Assembly: GCF_042643245.1 (NCBI RefSeq)
Contig: NZ_JBHRSK010000002.1
Span: 208,923 to 272,922, forward strand
DNA: 64,000 bases
Direction of reading: 5' to 3'
Source: Acidimangrovimonas pyrenivorans
GTDB lineage: Bacteria; Pseudomonadota; Alphaproteobacteria; Rhodobacterales; Rhodobacteraceae
Shown: piece after piece, positions 17,465 to 26,123 of the stretch
How the letters are laid out: the number at the start of each line of letters is the position of its first letter
Position numbering within the stretch: the first letter of the stretch is position 1
Notes under the pieces: model-generated
What the model was told of the DNA's origin: nothing
Seen by the model: only the letters and a program-made list of their open reading frames with translations
Databases searched by the model: none
Translations under genes and position numbers: made by a program

Positions 17465-20400
17465 TGACCGATTTTCTAACCAAACTCTCCGAACAGCGGC
17501 GAAAGTTTCTTGAAGGGCTCGATGCCAACGAAGGTGACATCAATCTCGACATCTTCGAGGACTTCTACCCTGACCAAGCTCATTTCGTATTCGAGTTGCT
17601 GCAAAATGCCGAAGACGCGGAAGCAACCGAGGTGTCTTTTTCCCTCAGTGAAGACGGTTGCTTGTTCGAGCACAACGGCAAGCGCCTGTTCACCGAGAGA
17701 GATGTCAGGTCAATCACCGGCATCCATAACAGCACCAAGGAGAAGTCCTCTGACGAAATAGGAAAATTCGGCGTCGGGTTTAAGTCGGTATTCGTCTACA
17801 CCCTCGCTCCGGAAATTCGATCAGGAGACTTTGCCTTCCGCATCTCACGTCTCGTCATGCCAGAGCGTATCGATGATGACGGCGGCGATCGCGCAGTTAC
17901 CCGCTTCTGGTTTCCGTTCAACAACCCCAAAAAGCCGAAAGATACTGCCTTTGGGGAAGTGCGCGCTGGCCTTCGTGATCTTGCAGAAACGACCTTGCTC
18001 TTCCTATCAAATATTCATGCGATCAACTGGAGGATAGATGATGGACAGGCAGGATCGATCTTACGCATCGAACACTCTGACGAACACATCGAAGTTCTGA
18101 AAGAAAGCGGTGGATCGACAACAGCAACATCTCACTTTCTTCGATTTTCGGAGACTGCCGAAGGATTGGAGAGACAAAAGGTATCCGTCGCTTTCAGCCT
18201 GGAGCCCAGCAAGGAAGAAGAGACGTATCAGTCAGGCACACCGCTTTCGAAGCAGTTCAAGATCGTTCCGGTCAATGGGCAGGTCGCAGTCTTCTTTCCC
18301 GCAGAAAAGGAGAAATCCAATCTGCGCTTCCATTTGCATGCTCCTTTTGTGCCGGAGCTTAGCCGAGCGAGCATCAAGCGCGACCTCCCGGCCAATGAGC
18401 CGCTTTTCAAACAGCTCGCCTCCATGAGTGTGGCAGCCATGCGTGGCATCAAAGAAATGGGTTTGCTGACGCCTGATTTTCTGGGTGTCTTGCCAAATAA
18501 CAGTGATGACCTTGGCAAGCAGTACAAGACTATTCGCGAGAAAATCACAGAAGCATTCAACGACGAACCCTTGACCCCAACTTTCCGCAAGGGTCATGCG
18601 CCAGCAAAACATCTATTGCAGGCGAAGGCATCACTAAAAGAGCTGCTAGCGCAAGAAGATATCGAGTTTTTGGTGGACTATAAGTCCGTTGCACCGCAAT
18701 GGGCCGCAAGTCGTGCTTTGCAGGGCACAAACGTCGAAAGGTTCATGAGCGGCCTCGATATCAATGAATGGGATGTCGATGACTTCCTCGAAGTGCTCGC
18801 GGACAAGTTAGATGCGAGCTACACTTGGAGCCCACCAGATGAAGACTTCTTGAAGTGGCTCTCGAAAAAGCCGGTCGAATGGATGCAACAGCTCTACGCT
18901 CTTCTGGCAAGCGAACCTGAAACAAAGGATGAACTAGATCAGCTAAGTGATGCAAAAATCGTCCGACTGATGGATGGTTCGCTAGGAATCCCCAAGGAGT
19001 GCTACTTCCCGGATGACCACAATCGCTACAGCAAGATTGTGCCTTGCGTCGATCGTGAATTGCTTGAGGGCGGGACCAGTCAGAAACGCAAGAAATTTAC
19101 AAGAGTGTTCCTGAGCGAAATTGGGGTCTCGGAAATTGGAGAGCGCGAACTCGTCGAGGCATTGCTCGAAAAAGAATATGCTTCAACCGAGCATGTGCTC
19201 AAAGAAAAGGAGCATGCCGCGCATCTCCGTCGGTTCATGAAGCTTTTGGAAAAAGAGCCGTCGGCAAGATTAATGCTTCAAGAACATCGAATATTTCTTG
19301 GAGATGATATGCAGTGGCACAAGCCAGGAGATATCAATCTTGATAGCCCATACTTGGACACGGGATTGTCTGAGTACTACGAAGCTTTGGGCCTTTCGAG
19401 CAAGACGGTTCAGCTCCACTCCCTATACCAGAATCTTCCGATCGACACGCCAAAGATTGCTGGCCTCGCAAAATCACTTGGAGCAAGAACGGCCATCCCG
19501 GTCAAAAAATCGTCGTGCACAAACAATCCAGACTGGAGCTACCTCTGCAGAGTCGCTGGCGAGCGCAACACTTCGCCCATCAATGACGACTATGTCATGA
19601 TCGGTTTCGAAAGACTAATTTCAAAGAAATCAATCAGGGTATCGCGACTAATCTGGAACTCGATGTGCCAGCTCGGAGAAAGGCATCTGGAAGCGCGTTT
19701 TAGACGCAATGTGTCCGGTGGTAGCCGCTACGCAAAGTCTCAACTCGTTCACCAGCTACGAGATACTGCCTGGGTTCCGCAGGGTGATACCTTTGTAAAA
19801 CCATCCGCAGCCAGGGCCGGGCTGCTCCCGGAAGGGTTTAGCTTCGATGCCGGCTCGCCTTGGATAAAGGCGATCGATTTTGGTGGCGACGTCGCAAGGG
19901 AAAGTGAAGAGGCGCGCGCGCAGGCAGCCGCCGCCCAAGCTCGAAAGACGAGAAGACAGGCCGCTGCCGCAGAACTGGGATTCGAAAACCCTGACGATCT
20001 CGAATGGCTTTCCGAGCTGTCTGAGCTCTCGGAAAGTGAGCGACTGGAAATACGCGAGGAAATGCGCAGACGAAAGACTGTGCCCGATCTGCCCGAGAAC
20101 GAGCCGAGCAACCCTGAGCGGCGTGATGCACGAGTTCGAGAAATCGCGAAAGACGCCCAAGGCCGGGAAACAGAGAAACGTTCCAGAAGCATCTCGATCG
20201 GTCAGGGCGCCGTGAAGGAAGAGGCGAAGCAATACCTTCAGCACCAGTACACAGGTGATGAGGGTCTGTTCTGCCAGGTGTGCGAGAAACCGATGCCTTT
20301 CGTTCTGGATGACGGGTCACCCTACTTCGAGGCGGTTGAGTTTTTGCAGGAGAAAGAACTCAAGAAGCGACACCATCAGAACTACCTTGCACTGTGCCCG

Positions 20401-20604
20401 AACCACGCAGCCATGTTCCGGCACGCGAACGGCTCGAAAGACATCATGAAAGCGATGCTTCTTGATCTCGATGATGCGCGATTGGAGGTCATTCTAGCGC
20501 AAGCAGACTGCACCATTTACTTTACAAAGACGCATCTTGCCGACCTGAAGAGCGCGATCCATGCCGAGGATGAGGGCGAAAACGTCAGAGCTTCCTCCGG
20601 CTAG
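17464..20604 (+). CDS. sacsin-type GHKL (Hsp90-like) ATPase with degenerate HNH-like C-terminus
   Basis: 1046 residues. The N-terminus carries a GHKL ATP-binding site of the sacsin class: ELLQNAEDAEAT (44-55, N box), DVRSITGIHNSTKE (80-93) and GKFGVGFKSVF (100-110). A long middle region has no recognised motif. Near 820-930 is a charged, Ala/Arg/Glu-rich helical linker. Residues ~935-990 hold CQVC...YFEAVEFL...KKRHHQNYLALCPNHAAMF, the layout of an HNH/zinc-finger nuclease except that the usual His of the EAHH element is replaced (EAVEF), so it may be a DNA-binding relic. It is coupled to the HEPN-helicase by TAATG. Inference: an ATP-gated switch or chaperone partner of that helicase in an anti-phage system. 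Confidence 0.8.
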   Translation: MTDFLTKLSEQRRKFLEGLDANEGDINLDIFEDFYPDQAHFVFELLQNAEDAEATEVSFSLSEDGCLFEHNGKRLFTERDVRSITGIHNSTKEKSSDEIGKFGVGFKSVFVYTLAPEIRSGDFAFRISRLVMPERIDDDGGDRAVTRFWFPFNNPKKPKDTAFGEVRAGLRDLAETTLLFLSNIHAINWRIDDGQAGSILRIEHSDEHIEVLKESGGSTTATSHFLRFSETAEGLERQKVSVAFSLEPSKEEETYQSGTPLSKQFKIVPVNGQVAVFFPAEKEKSNLRFHLHAPFVPELSRASIKRDLPANEPLFKQLASMSVAAMRGIKEMGLLTPDFLGVLPNNSDDLGKQYKTIREKITEAFNDEPLTPTFRKGHAPAKHLLQAKASLKELLAQEDIEFLVDYKSVAPQWAASRALQGTNVERFMSGLDINEWDVDDFLEVLADKLDASYTWSPPDEDFLKWLSKKPVEWMQQLYALLASEPETKDELDQLSDAKIVRLMDGSLGIPKECYFPDDHNRYSKIVPCVDRELLEGGTSQKRKKFTRVFLSEIGVSEIGERELVEALLEKEYASTEHVLKEKEHAAHLRRFMKLLEKEPSARLMLQEHRIFLGDDMQWHKPGDINLDSPYLDTGLSEYYEALGLSSKTVQLHSLYQNLPIDTPKIAGLAKSLGARTAIPVKKSSCTNNPDWSYLCRVAGERNTSPINDDYVMIGFERLISKKSIRVSRLIWNSMCQLGERHLEARFRRNVSGGSRYAKSQLVHQLRDTAWVPQGDTFVKPSAARAGLLPEGFSFDAGSPWIKAIDFGGDVARESEEARAQAAAAQARKTRRQAAAAELGFENPDDLEWLSELSELSESERLEIREEMRRRKTVPDLPENEPSNPERRDARVREIAKDAQGRETEKRSRSISIGQGAVKEEAKQYLQHQYTGDEGLFCQVCEKPMPFVLDDGSPYFEAVEFLQEKELKKRHHQNYLALCPNHAAMFRHANGSKDIMKAMLLDLDDARLEVILAQADCTIYFTKTHLADLKSAIHAEDEGENVRASSG

Positions 20605-20638
20605 AGACCCGGAGGTTTGGCATCATTCGAGGGCATCA

Positions 20639-20747
20639 ATCGCCCTGCTTCGCCGGAGCCGTCCGTCACCCCTCACCCTGAGCGGGGGTGGCGGCGGCGA
20701 GGACGAGGCAGGGCACCCATCCCCGCCCTGCTTTGCTGGTGGGCTCC
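20639..20747. repeat. 109-bp direct repeat, copy 2 (right of HEPN-helicase module)
   Basis: This is the second copy of the repeat at 13549-13657 (107 of 109 positions identical by eye), 35 bases after the stop of the sacsin-like gene. It is in the same orientation as copy 1. The stretch between it and hipB (20748-20984) holds the hipBA control region and nothing else recognised. Confidence 0.9.
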
Positions 20748-20838
20748 AGAACTCACAGCTTCCGCCCTCTTTAAGAATCTCTGATTTCGTTCATCCTTGG
20801 TGGACCATCTGCCAGATTTCTACAGAATCTCCCCCTCA

Positions 20839-20892
20839 ATGTTCAATAAAGCGAACATGAGAAGCGCTTACGTTCATCTAACTGGACATGAA
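20839..20892. promoter_or_regulatory. putative HipB operator repeats
   Basis: Two small inverted repeats lie just upstream of the hipBA promoter: ATGTTC-N8-GAACAT (20839-20858) and TTCAT-N10-ATGAA (20873-20892). HipB-type antitoxins bind palindromes near their own promoter as dimers, so these are plausible autoregulation sites. Their sequence does not match the E. coli HipB operator, so the call rests on symmetry and position only. Confidence 0.4.
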
Positions 20893-20893
20893 T

Positions 20894-20923
20894 TTGACAG
20901 GAAAGCTCTATTCAGTGTATGAT
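20894..20923 (+). promoter_or_regulatory. sigma-70-type promoter of hipBA
   Basis: A perfect -35 TTGACA (20894-20899) and a good -10 TATGAT (20918-20923) are separated by 18 bases, about 60 bases before the hipB ATG. This is the best promoter match noticed in the window. Confidence 0.75.
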
Positions 20924-20984
20924 GTTTAATAAGTTGGACGCGAACCCCTCTCGCGTCCATTAAACCGCACAGGGGCAGGTTTCT

Positions 20985-21317
20985 ATGAAGCGCAAGAGAA
21001 GCTACTCAAAGGTTACGCGACAAGCCTTGTCGATCCTCGGCAAGCTGATCCGCGTTGGTCGCTCTGAGCGTGGCATGACGGCCCAGGACCTTGCCGATCG
21101 CGCCGGTATCAGCCGCACGACGCTCTACAACATCGAGAAGGGCGCACCCGGCCCCGAGATCGGCACGGTCTTTGAGGTCGCCGCACTAGTGGGTGTCCGC
21201 TTGTTCGAATTCGACGACCGGACGCTGGCCATGCACAACGCCCGCCTCGATGAAAAACTGACATTGCTGCCGAAGAGCGTTCGATCCTCCCGACAGGAGG
21301 TCGATGATGACTTCTAA
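20985..21317 (+). CDS. hipB: HipB-like XRE-family antitoxin/regulator
   Basis: 110 residues with a Cro/CI-type helix-turn-helix: GMTAQDLADRAGISRTTLYN over residues ~29-48, followed by IEKGAPGPEIGTVFEVAALVGV. It lies directly ahead of a HipA-like kinase and overlaps it by 14 bases, the classic hipBA layout. It is expected to repress its own promoter (TTGACA/TATGAT upstream, with nearby palindromes) and to hold HipA inactive. The role on this island is probably stabilization, since loss of the element would free the kinase. The family assignment is firm; whether the pair is active cannot be judged. Confidence 0.9.
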   Translation: MKRKRSYSKVTRQALSILGKLIRVGRSERGMTAQDLADRAGISRTTLYNIEKGAPGPEIGTVFEVAALVGVRLFEFDDRTLAMHNARLDEKLTLLPKSVRSSRQEVDDDF

Positions 21318-22629
21318 GCTCACGCAGCACAAAGAGGCCTATGTCTGGATTTGGCTTCCGGGGGAGACGGAGCCTGTCGTTGCCGGCCGCATCACCCAGA
21401 GCGATGGCGAAGGCCCTTTCTCCTTCAATTACGGCGCCAGCTACCTGAGCCGTGGGGACGCGATCCCGATCTACGAGCCCGAGCTCCCGCTCCGCCGCGG
21501 CCTGATCGAACCGGCCGCCGGCCTGTCCATGGCCAGTTGCATTCGGGACGGCTCGCCTGACGCCTGGGGCCGCAGAGTCATCATCAACCGTTTGGTGGGC
21601 GCCAAGGCCGCCGAGGCCGAAGCCCGCGACATCACCGAACTCACCTACTTGCTTGAATCGGGCTCGGACCGGATCGGCGCGCTCGACTTTCAGGAATCCG
21701 CCACGGAGTACGTCCCGCGCCTCAAGGCAGAGGCCTCGTATGAGGAACTGCTCGAAGCCGCTGAACGTATCGAAAAAGGCGTCCCGCTGACACCGGCGCT
21801 CGACCAGGCATTGAACCACGGCACGTCGATCGGCGGCGCCCGCCCCAAGGCTTTGATCGACAATGGCGACACCAAGCTGATCGCAAAGTTTTCGTCGAGC
21901 ACGGACCTCTACAGTGTCGTGAAGGCTGAATTTATTGCCATGAAGCTGGCCGCTGCCTGCGGCCTCAATGTTGCACCCGTCTCGATGATCGCGGCGGCGG
22001 GCAAGGACGTGCTGCTGATCGAACGCTTCGACCGGATCAAAGCAAACGGTGGCTGGCAACGTAACGCTATGGTTTCAGCTTTGACGATGCTCGGCTTGGA
22101 TGAAATGATGGCACGCTACGCCTCATACGAAGAGCTCGCCGAGATCATCCGCCATCGCTTCACCAACCCGAAGGAAACGCTCAGAGAACTCTACGGCCGG
22201 ATCGTATTCAACATCCTTTGCGGCAACACGGACGACCATGCCCGCAACCACGCCGCCTTCTGGGACGGCAAGATGCTGACCCTCACCCCGGCCTATGACA
22301 TCTGCCCACAAGGCAGAACCGGCAACGAGGCGACACAGGCCATGCTCATCAAGGGCGGGAACCGCATGAGCACGCTCCGCAGTTGCCTCGCGGCCGCCCC
22401 CGACTTCCTACTCGCGGAGAACGACGCCAAGACCATCATCGAACAACAGATCGCAACGATCGCTGGTGAGTGGGACGCCATGTGCGACCATGCCAAGCTA
22501 ACCGAAACTGACAAGAACCTGTTCGGCGGCCGGCAGTTCTTGAACCCGTACTGCACCGACGGCCTCGGCGCTGAGCACGAAGCGTTGATCGAGAGATTTG
22601 ACCAGGCGCGCGCGCAGATTACGGTATAA
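21304..22629 (+). CDS. hipA: HipA-like serine/threonine kinase toxin
   Basis: 441 residues, normal for HipA. The N-terminal couple-HipA subdomain (VVAGRITQSDGEGPFSFNYG, GRRVIINR) precedes the kinase core with the phosphate-loop segment SIGGARPKAL, KLIAKFSSS, the VLLIERFDR strand, the catalytic-loop NILCGNTDDHARNHA and the metal-binding LTPAYDICPQ. In E. coli HipA phosphorylates glutamyl-tRNA synthetase and causes persistence; the target here is unknown. The start lies behind AGGAGG (21294-21299), with two adjacent ATGs. It converges on the relaxase gene with a gap of only 4 bases and no visible terminator, so the two transcripts must overlap. Confidence 0.93.
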   Translation: MMTSKLTQHKEAYVWIWLPGETEPVVAGRITQSDGEGPFSFNYGASYLSRGDAIPIYEPELPLRRGLIEPAAGLSMASCIRDGSPDAWGRRVIINRLVGAKAAEAEARDITELTYLLESGSDRIGALDFQESATEYVPRLKAEASYEELLEAAERIEKGVPLTPALDQALNHGTSIGGARPKALIDNGDTKLIAKFSSSTDLYSVVKAEFIAMKLAAACGLNVAPVSMIAAAGKDVLLIERFDRIKANGGWQRNAMVSALTMLGLDEMMARYASYEELAEIIRHRFTNPKETLRELYGRIVFNILCGNTDDHARNHAAFWDGKMLTLTPAYDICPQGRTGNEATQAMLIKGGNRMSTLRSCLAAAPDFLLAENDAKTIIEQQIATIAGEWDAMCDHAKLTETDKNLFGGRQFLNPYCTDGLGAEHEALIERFDQARAQITV

Positions 22630-22633
22630 GAAC

Positions 22634-24202
22634 CTAGTCCCCGTCACGGCTCATCTTGTAGCCGCGACCGCGCCGGCGCCTCTCACCGGCATTGTCTGCA
22701 TGCCGATCCCATTTGTTGCGAAGATCGTCACCGTCATCACCGTCACCATCATCATGCTCACCATGATGATCGGCTTGCGCGGCTTCGTTGAACTCATCAC
22801 CAAGCGCACCCTCTCGGGAAAGCCGCGGATCGGTACGCTGAACGCGCTCGGTCTCTTCTTTGGCGCCCCGCTTCGCCTCCTGTTTCGCGCGGTTCTTGAG
22901 TGCCTCGCGCTTGAGGTCACGCTCAAGCGACGCGCGTTCGCGCAAATCGATCTTGTCGAGCGCTTTTCTCTGCCCTTCGAGCGCGATCTTTTCACGTTCG
23001 TGGCGGCGCTCCAGCGCTTCGTTCTCCAAGCGATGCCGCTCGCGGGGATCAAGTCCGGTCCGCTCGGCAATATGGCCGAGAACTGATTGCAGCGCGGGCG
23101 TTCCCGATATCAGGTCGGCAACCTTTGAACGCATCCGGAACAGCCTACCGGACGCCTCTTCATGCTGAGCGGCGTGAAGGACGAGCCGCTCTTGCTGCTG
23201 GGCGAGAAGCATGGCCTGTTCGGTCTGTGCGAGCTTTTGGCGTCGCGCCGCCTGGGCGCGCTCCATCGCCTTCCATTTTTCGGCCATGACGCGCTTGATC
23301 TTCTCGTCGCGATCATCACGCTGATGCTGCTCATCTTCATCACGATCATGATCGCGATCCTGCTGTTCCCGCGCGCGCTCCTCGGCAGCCTTCAGGCGCT
23401 CTCTCGCCTGCTCTTTGGCCAGTTCGACGGACGGCAACTTGGCCGGATCGAGAGCGCCAAGCCGCTCGATCATGTCTCTGTATTTCACACCCTTGACGTA
23501 ACGCGAGAGGCTGTGCACGTCGCCAAACTGATCGACGAGGACATACGGCCGACGGTCGCCGTTGGCGAGGATGTAGCCCTTCTCTTCGAGCGCGTTGCGG
23601 AACGCACCGGCGTTGTCGGCGGCGTTGTAGGCCTGCGTCACCTCGGCACGGCGCTGCTCGGGCGTGATGCCGGTTTTCTTTTGCTGGGCGCGTTCGGCGA
23701 GGCTTGCTTCGAGCTTTTCTTTCTTGAACTGCTCTCGCTGTTTCCATGCCTTGAGACCCTCGGGCAGCTCGTGTCCGTATTGCTCGGCAAGCTGCACCGC
23801 CATGTCGCAGAGCTTGCGGCGATCATGGGCCATGTGGATGGCCTTGAGATCAAGGGCGTCGATGCGCGACCAGACGACGTGCGCATGCTCGCGGCCGTCC
23901 TTGATGTGGAAGACGATGGCCCGCGGCTGTTCGTTCAATCCGAGCCTGTTTTCGATGGCTTCGATGGCCTCGAAATACTGCTCCCGCGACAGTTCCTCGC
24001 TCGGATTGACGGACAGGCTGTAAAGCGCATTTCGGGCTTTTGTGCCGGACGCGATGGCCTCGAATTCCGCAAAGGCGCCGTGCAGATCATCCGCAATTGT
24101 TCCGCGGAGTTCTGCAATCTCGACCTCCTCATTGTCGTAGGCATTGAGCAGGTGTGTGGCGAGATCGGAGCCTCCGGCGCGGGCATTTCCCTTGAGGATC
24201 AT
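22634..24202 (-). CDS. relaxase / mobilization nuclease
   Basis: 522 residues of the MobA/VirD2-like relaxase fold. The N-terminal domain shows the conserved strand ALYSLSVNP, the metal-binding histidine motif EHAHVVWSRID (His106 and His108) and a candidate nicking region in the first 25 residues (Tyr22). The C-terminal ~300 residues form a long charged helical tail. It nicks the transfer origin and pilots single-stranded DNA through a type IV secretion channel. It follows the MobC-like gene by 9 bases, so the two form an operon. The coupling protein lies at 27889, but no mating-pair genes are visible, suggesting mobilization by a helper unless they lie left of the window. Confidence 0.87.
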   Translation of the reverse strand: MILKGNARAGGSDLATHLLNAYDNEEVEIAELRGTIADDLHGAFAEFEAIASGTKARNALYSLSVNPSEELSREQYFEAIEAIENRLGLNEQPRAIVFHIKDGREHAHVVWSRIDALDLKAIHMAHDRRKLCDMAVQLAEQYGHELPEGLKAWKQREQFKKEKLEASLAERAQQKKTGITPEQRRAEVTQAYNAADNAGAFRNALEEKGYILANGDRRPYVLVDQFGDVHSLSRYVKGVKYRDMIERLGALDPAKLPSVELAKEQARERLKAAEERAREQQDRDHDRDEDEQHQRDDRDEKIKRVMAEKWKAMERAQAARRQKLAQTEQAMLLAQQQERLVLHAAQHEEASGRLFRMRSKVADLISGTPALQSVLGHIAERTGLDPRERHRLENEALERRHEREKIALEGQRKALDKIDLRERASLERDLKREALKNRAKQEAKRGAKEETERVQRTDPRLSREGALGDEFNEAAQADHHGEHDDGDGDDGDDLRNKWDRHADNAGERRRRGRGYKMSRDGD

Positions 24203-24211
24203 GGCGACACC

Positions 24212-24565
24212 TCAAGGCTCGCGCCCGAGCGCCAAAAGGAGCACGGTTCGCATTTCTGCGAGGTCACGCTGCGCGGCAATGATGAGTTCTGACAGATGCT
24301 CGTGATTGCCCTGCGCCCGCGCCTCCTTGAGCGAATAGGCCAGCGGTCCGAGCACGGCGAGAATGCGGGCGGCGAATTCGCGATCGATGGGCGGCGTACG
24401 GGTCGATCGTAGGGGCGTTTGATCGAGCAATGCATAGCGGATTAGACCGGCAACAGGCACACCGGCGGCGTCAGCCTGAGCTTTCACGAGCGCAGCTTCC
24501 TGCTCGTTGAAACGCGCCTTGAGCGTAATCTGGCGCTGCCTGTTTTCGCTGCCGCTGCGGGCCAT
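24212..24565 (-). CDS. MobC-like relaxosome accessory protein
   Basis: 117 residues from the ATG at 24563-24565, which has AAAGGAAG in front; a GTG nine codons upstream is less likely. The N-terminal part (RQITLKARFNEQEAALVKAQ) resembles the ribbon-helix-helix of MobC/relaxosome proteins, followed by AAGVPVAGLIRYALL. Such proteins bind the transfer origin and help the relaxase open it. The gene is immediately upstream of the relaxase, and the hairpin array 24601-24964 directly in front of it is the natural place for the origin. Confidence 0.75.
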   Translation of the reverse strand: MARSGSENRQRQITLKARFNEQEAALVKAQADAAGVPVAGLIRYALLDQTPLRSTRTPPIDREFAARILAVLGPLAYSLKEARAQGNHEHLSELIIAAQRDLAEMRTVLLLALGREP

Positions 24566-24600
24566 CGTCTTGCTTCCTTTCACCCTCCTCACACCGGCTG

Positions 24601-24964
24601 CACGGCCGTTTCCGTGCTCGTCGTCCAGGGTGCGAAAGCCCTGGTTGATGGGGTTCCAAGGGGAGAGCCAAGGTCTCCATTTGGTCGTCGTCCAGCGCCG
24701 AAACGCTGGTGCACGGGTTCAGTCCAGATGGGAGAGGCAAATCTCCCAAGTCTGGTCGTTGGTTCAGGAGATCGAAATCTCCTGATCAGGTTTCCAAAGG
24801 GCTCGAAGGCTCTTTGGTCGTGGTGCAGCAACGAAATGCTGCCTGCGGAAACACCGGGGGCCGAGAATCGGTCTCCAAGGTGCTTTCCGCACAAGCCGGG
24901 GATGGAACGGGGGCGGCACTTGAGCCCCCTTCCCAAGATGGCGCGGGGACCCCGCGCACATCTT
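24601..24964. other. array of 11 consecutive hairpins (possible structured RNA or transfer-origin region)
   Basis: Eleven stem-loops follow one another almost without gaps: 24601-24616, 24625-24644, 24656-24684, 24692-24709, 24724-24755, 24764-24785, 24794-24817, 24825-24842, 24845-24890, 24904-24933 and 24935-24964. Stems are 5-14 bp, for example TCAGGAGAT/ATCTCCTGA and GCGCGGGG/CCCCGCGC. Four or more loops read GAAA or CGAA on the plus strand, which favours a plus-strand RNA. Linkers recur (TGGTCGT at 24682, 24753 and 24815; GGGTT or GGTT before alternate stems), so the array looks like a diverged tandem repeat of a two-hairpin unit whose pairing is kept while the sequence changes. No real ORF fits. 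It lies between mobC and an unknown gene. Confidence 0.8.
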
Positions 24965-25223
24965 GTACTCCCTGCTAACGACCTATGGGTTCAGGATACG
25001 GCTACAAGTTTAGGATATTGTTAACGCCTGCTCTGTATCCCGCAGCCAGCAAGCGATCCTTTTGATTTTCTTTCACTTTTACCTGAATTTTTCTGGCGCG
25101 ACAAGGATTGGACACGCACGCATTTTCGGCGCCTCCCGTTCTCAGCCGAGGGCCAGAACAGGTCGGCGCAGATTGTGGCGGATCATTACGAGCCCTCCTC
25201 CTGAAGCCGGTCATGCCAGAGCA
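24965..25223. other. non-coding stretch, possible transfer origin
   Basis: This lies between the hairpin array and the gene ending at 25224. It is more A+T-rich than its surroundings (around 25050-25090) and shows no ORF or strong symmetry. By position upstream of mobC-relaxase it could contain the nick site, but I recognise none. Confidence 0.3.
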
Positions 25224-26039
25224 TTAGGGACGGTCGTCAGCGCTCACTGGCCCCTCGACCCTCGTTAGGCGAAGGAAGCTGACGGGATCACCACCGATGA
25301 CGTTCTCTTCTTCAATCATCGGGCCTTCGAGCGTGGTGCGCCCGTTGCCACGTGTTTCTGTCACATCATGCAGGATGGCGAAGGACGCGCGCCCGCTCTC
25401 GAAGGTCACGAACAAGAAGGCCTTCGGCGCGATCAGCATCATCAAGGACTGATTGTAGGGCTTCGATATTTTCAGGTTTTCCCAAGACGCGCTTTCAGAA
25501 AGACTCTCCTCGTCCACCCCGACGATTTGACCGTGAACTTTCAGGTATGGACCATAGCTTGAGGGGAGCAGAATGAAGAAGATGTGGTTTTCCGACTGGA
25601 GATTGTCGGCGTCGCGATCGCGGCAATAACTTTGGCTCCAAACGCTGTACCGACCTTGATATGGCGCGATTTCGTTGTCGGCTTCCGGCAACCGGTTGGC
25701 CTCAAACTCAGGCGTATGAAAAAACGGCGCACCTGATTGCGCTGAGCGTTCGATCATTGTGCGCACGAGCGTGACGAAATCCGGTTCGTTCTCGCCACGC
25801 GCCTCGACACTCAGAAACTTGCGGTAGCGCAGGACTTTTTCATCCTCAGTGCGGACTTCGTTGCGCAGAAACCGCTGAAGTGAGCGCACATCGATATAGG
25901 ACTGATCGGTTCGGTCCAGCGCGTAGCTCATCCGCTCCTGCAAACGCGGCGCCCCGATACCGTGGCGTTCCTGGTAGTCTTTCAGACGGTCGCGGATACG
26001 GTCGCGTTCATCATCATCAATGACAGGGATTTTTCGCAT
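25224..26039 (-). CDS. hypothetical protein with regulator-like N-terminus
   Basis: 271 residues, not recognised. The first ~75 residues are helical and charged (IDDDERDRIRDRLKDYQERH, then RLQERMSYALDR, LQRFLRNE), which could be a helix-turn-helix domain of the kind that counts or senses a sequence. The remaining part is mostly beta (GRYSVWSQSYCRDRD, IFFILLPSSYGPYLKVHGQI, LMMLIAPKAFLFVTFE), as in a ligand-sensing domain. No signal peptide or membrane helix is present. The ribosome site is weak (GCGGAACGGTC before ATG). It is placed between the hairpin array and the small-gene operon 26124-27250, all on the same strand. A regulator of the mobilization region is possible but unproven. Confidence 0.6.
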   Translation of the reverse strand: MRKIPVIDDDERDRIRDRLKDYQERHGIGAPRLQERMSYALDRTDQSYIDVRSLQRFLRNEVRTEDEKVLRYRKFLSVEARGENEPDFVTLVRTMIERSAQSGAPFFHTPEFEANRLPEADNEIAPYQGRYSVWSQSYCRDRDADNLQSENHIFFILLPSSYGPYLKVHGQIVGVDEESLSESASWENLKISKPYNQSLMMLIAPKAFLFVTFESGRASFAILHDVTETRGNGRTTLEGPMIEEENVIGGDPVSFLRLTRVEGPVSADDRP

Positions 26040-26123
26040 GACCGTTCCGCAATCTTCTTATTAGGTATGCTGGCAGACTAGATGCGCCGCCCCCCTGAGC
26101 CAAGGGCGCGACGCCAAGTGCTA

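Noticed and set aside
13904..20604. DISARM or BREX system
   Set aside because: There is a helicase, but no DrmB/DrmC-type gene, no PglX/PglZ and no linked methyltransferase, so neither fits.
24601..24964. CRISPR array
   Set aside because: Stems repeat in structure but not in sequence, unit lengths vary and no cas genes are near.
24614..25024. 136-residue ORF across the hairpin array
   Set aside because: Codon pattern follows the stem-loops, not a protein, and no ribosome site precedes it. The region is better explained as structured non-coding DNA or RNA.
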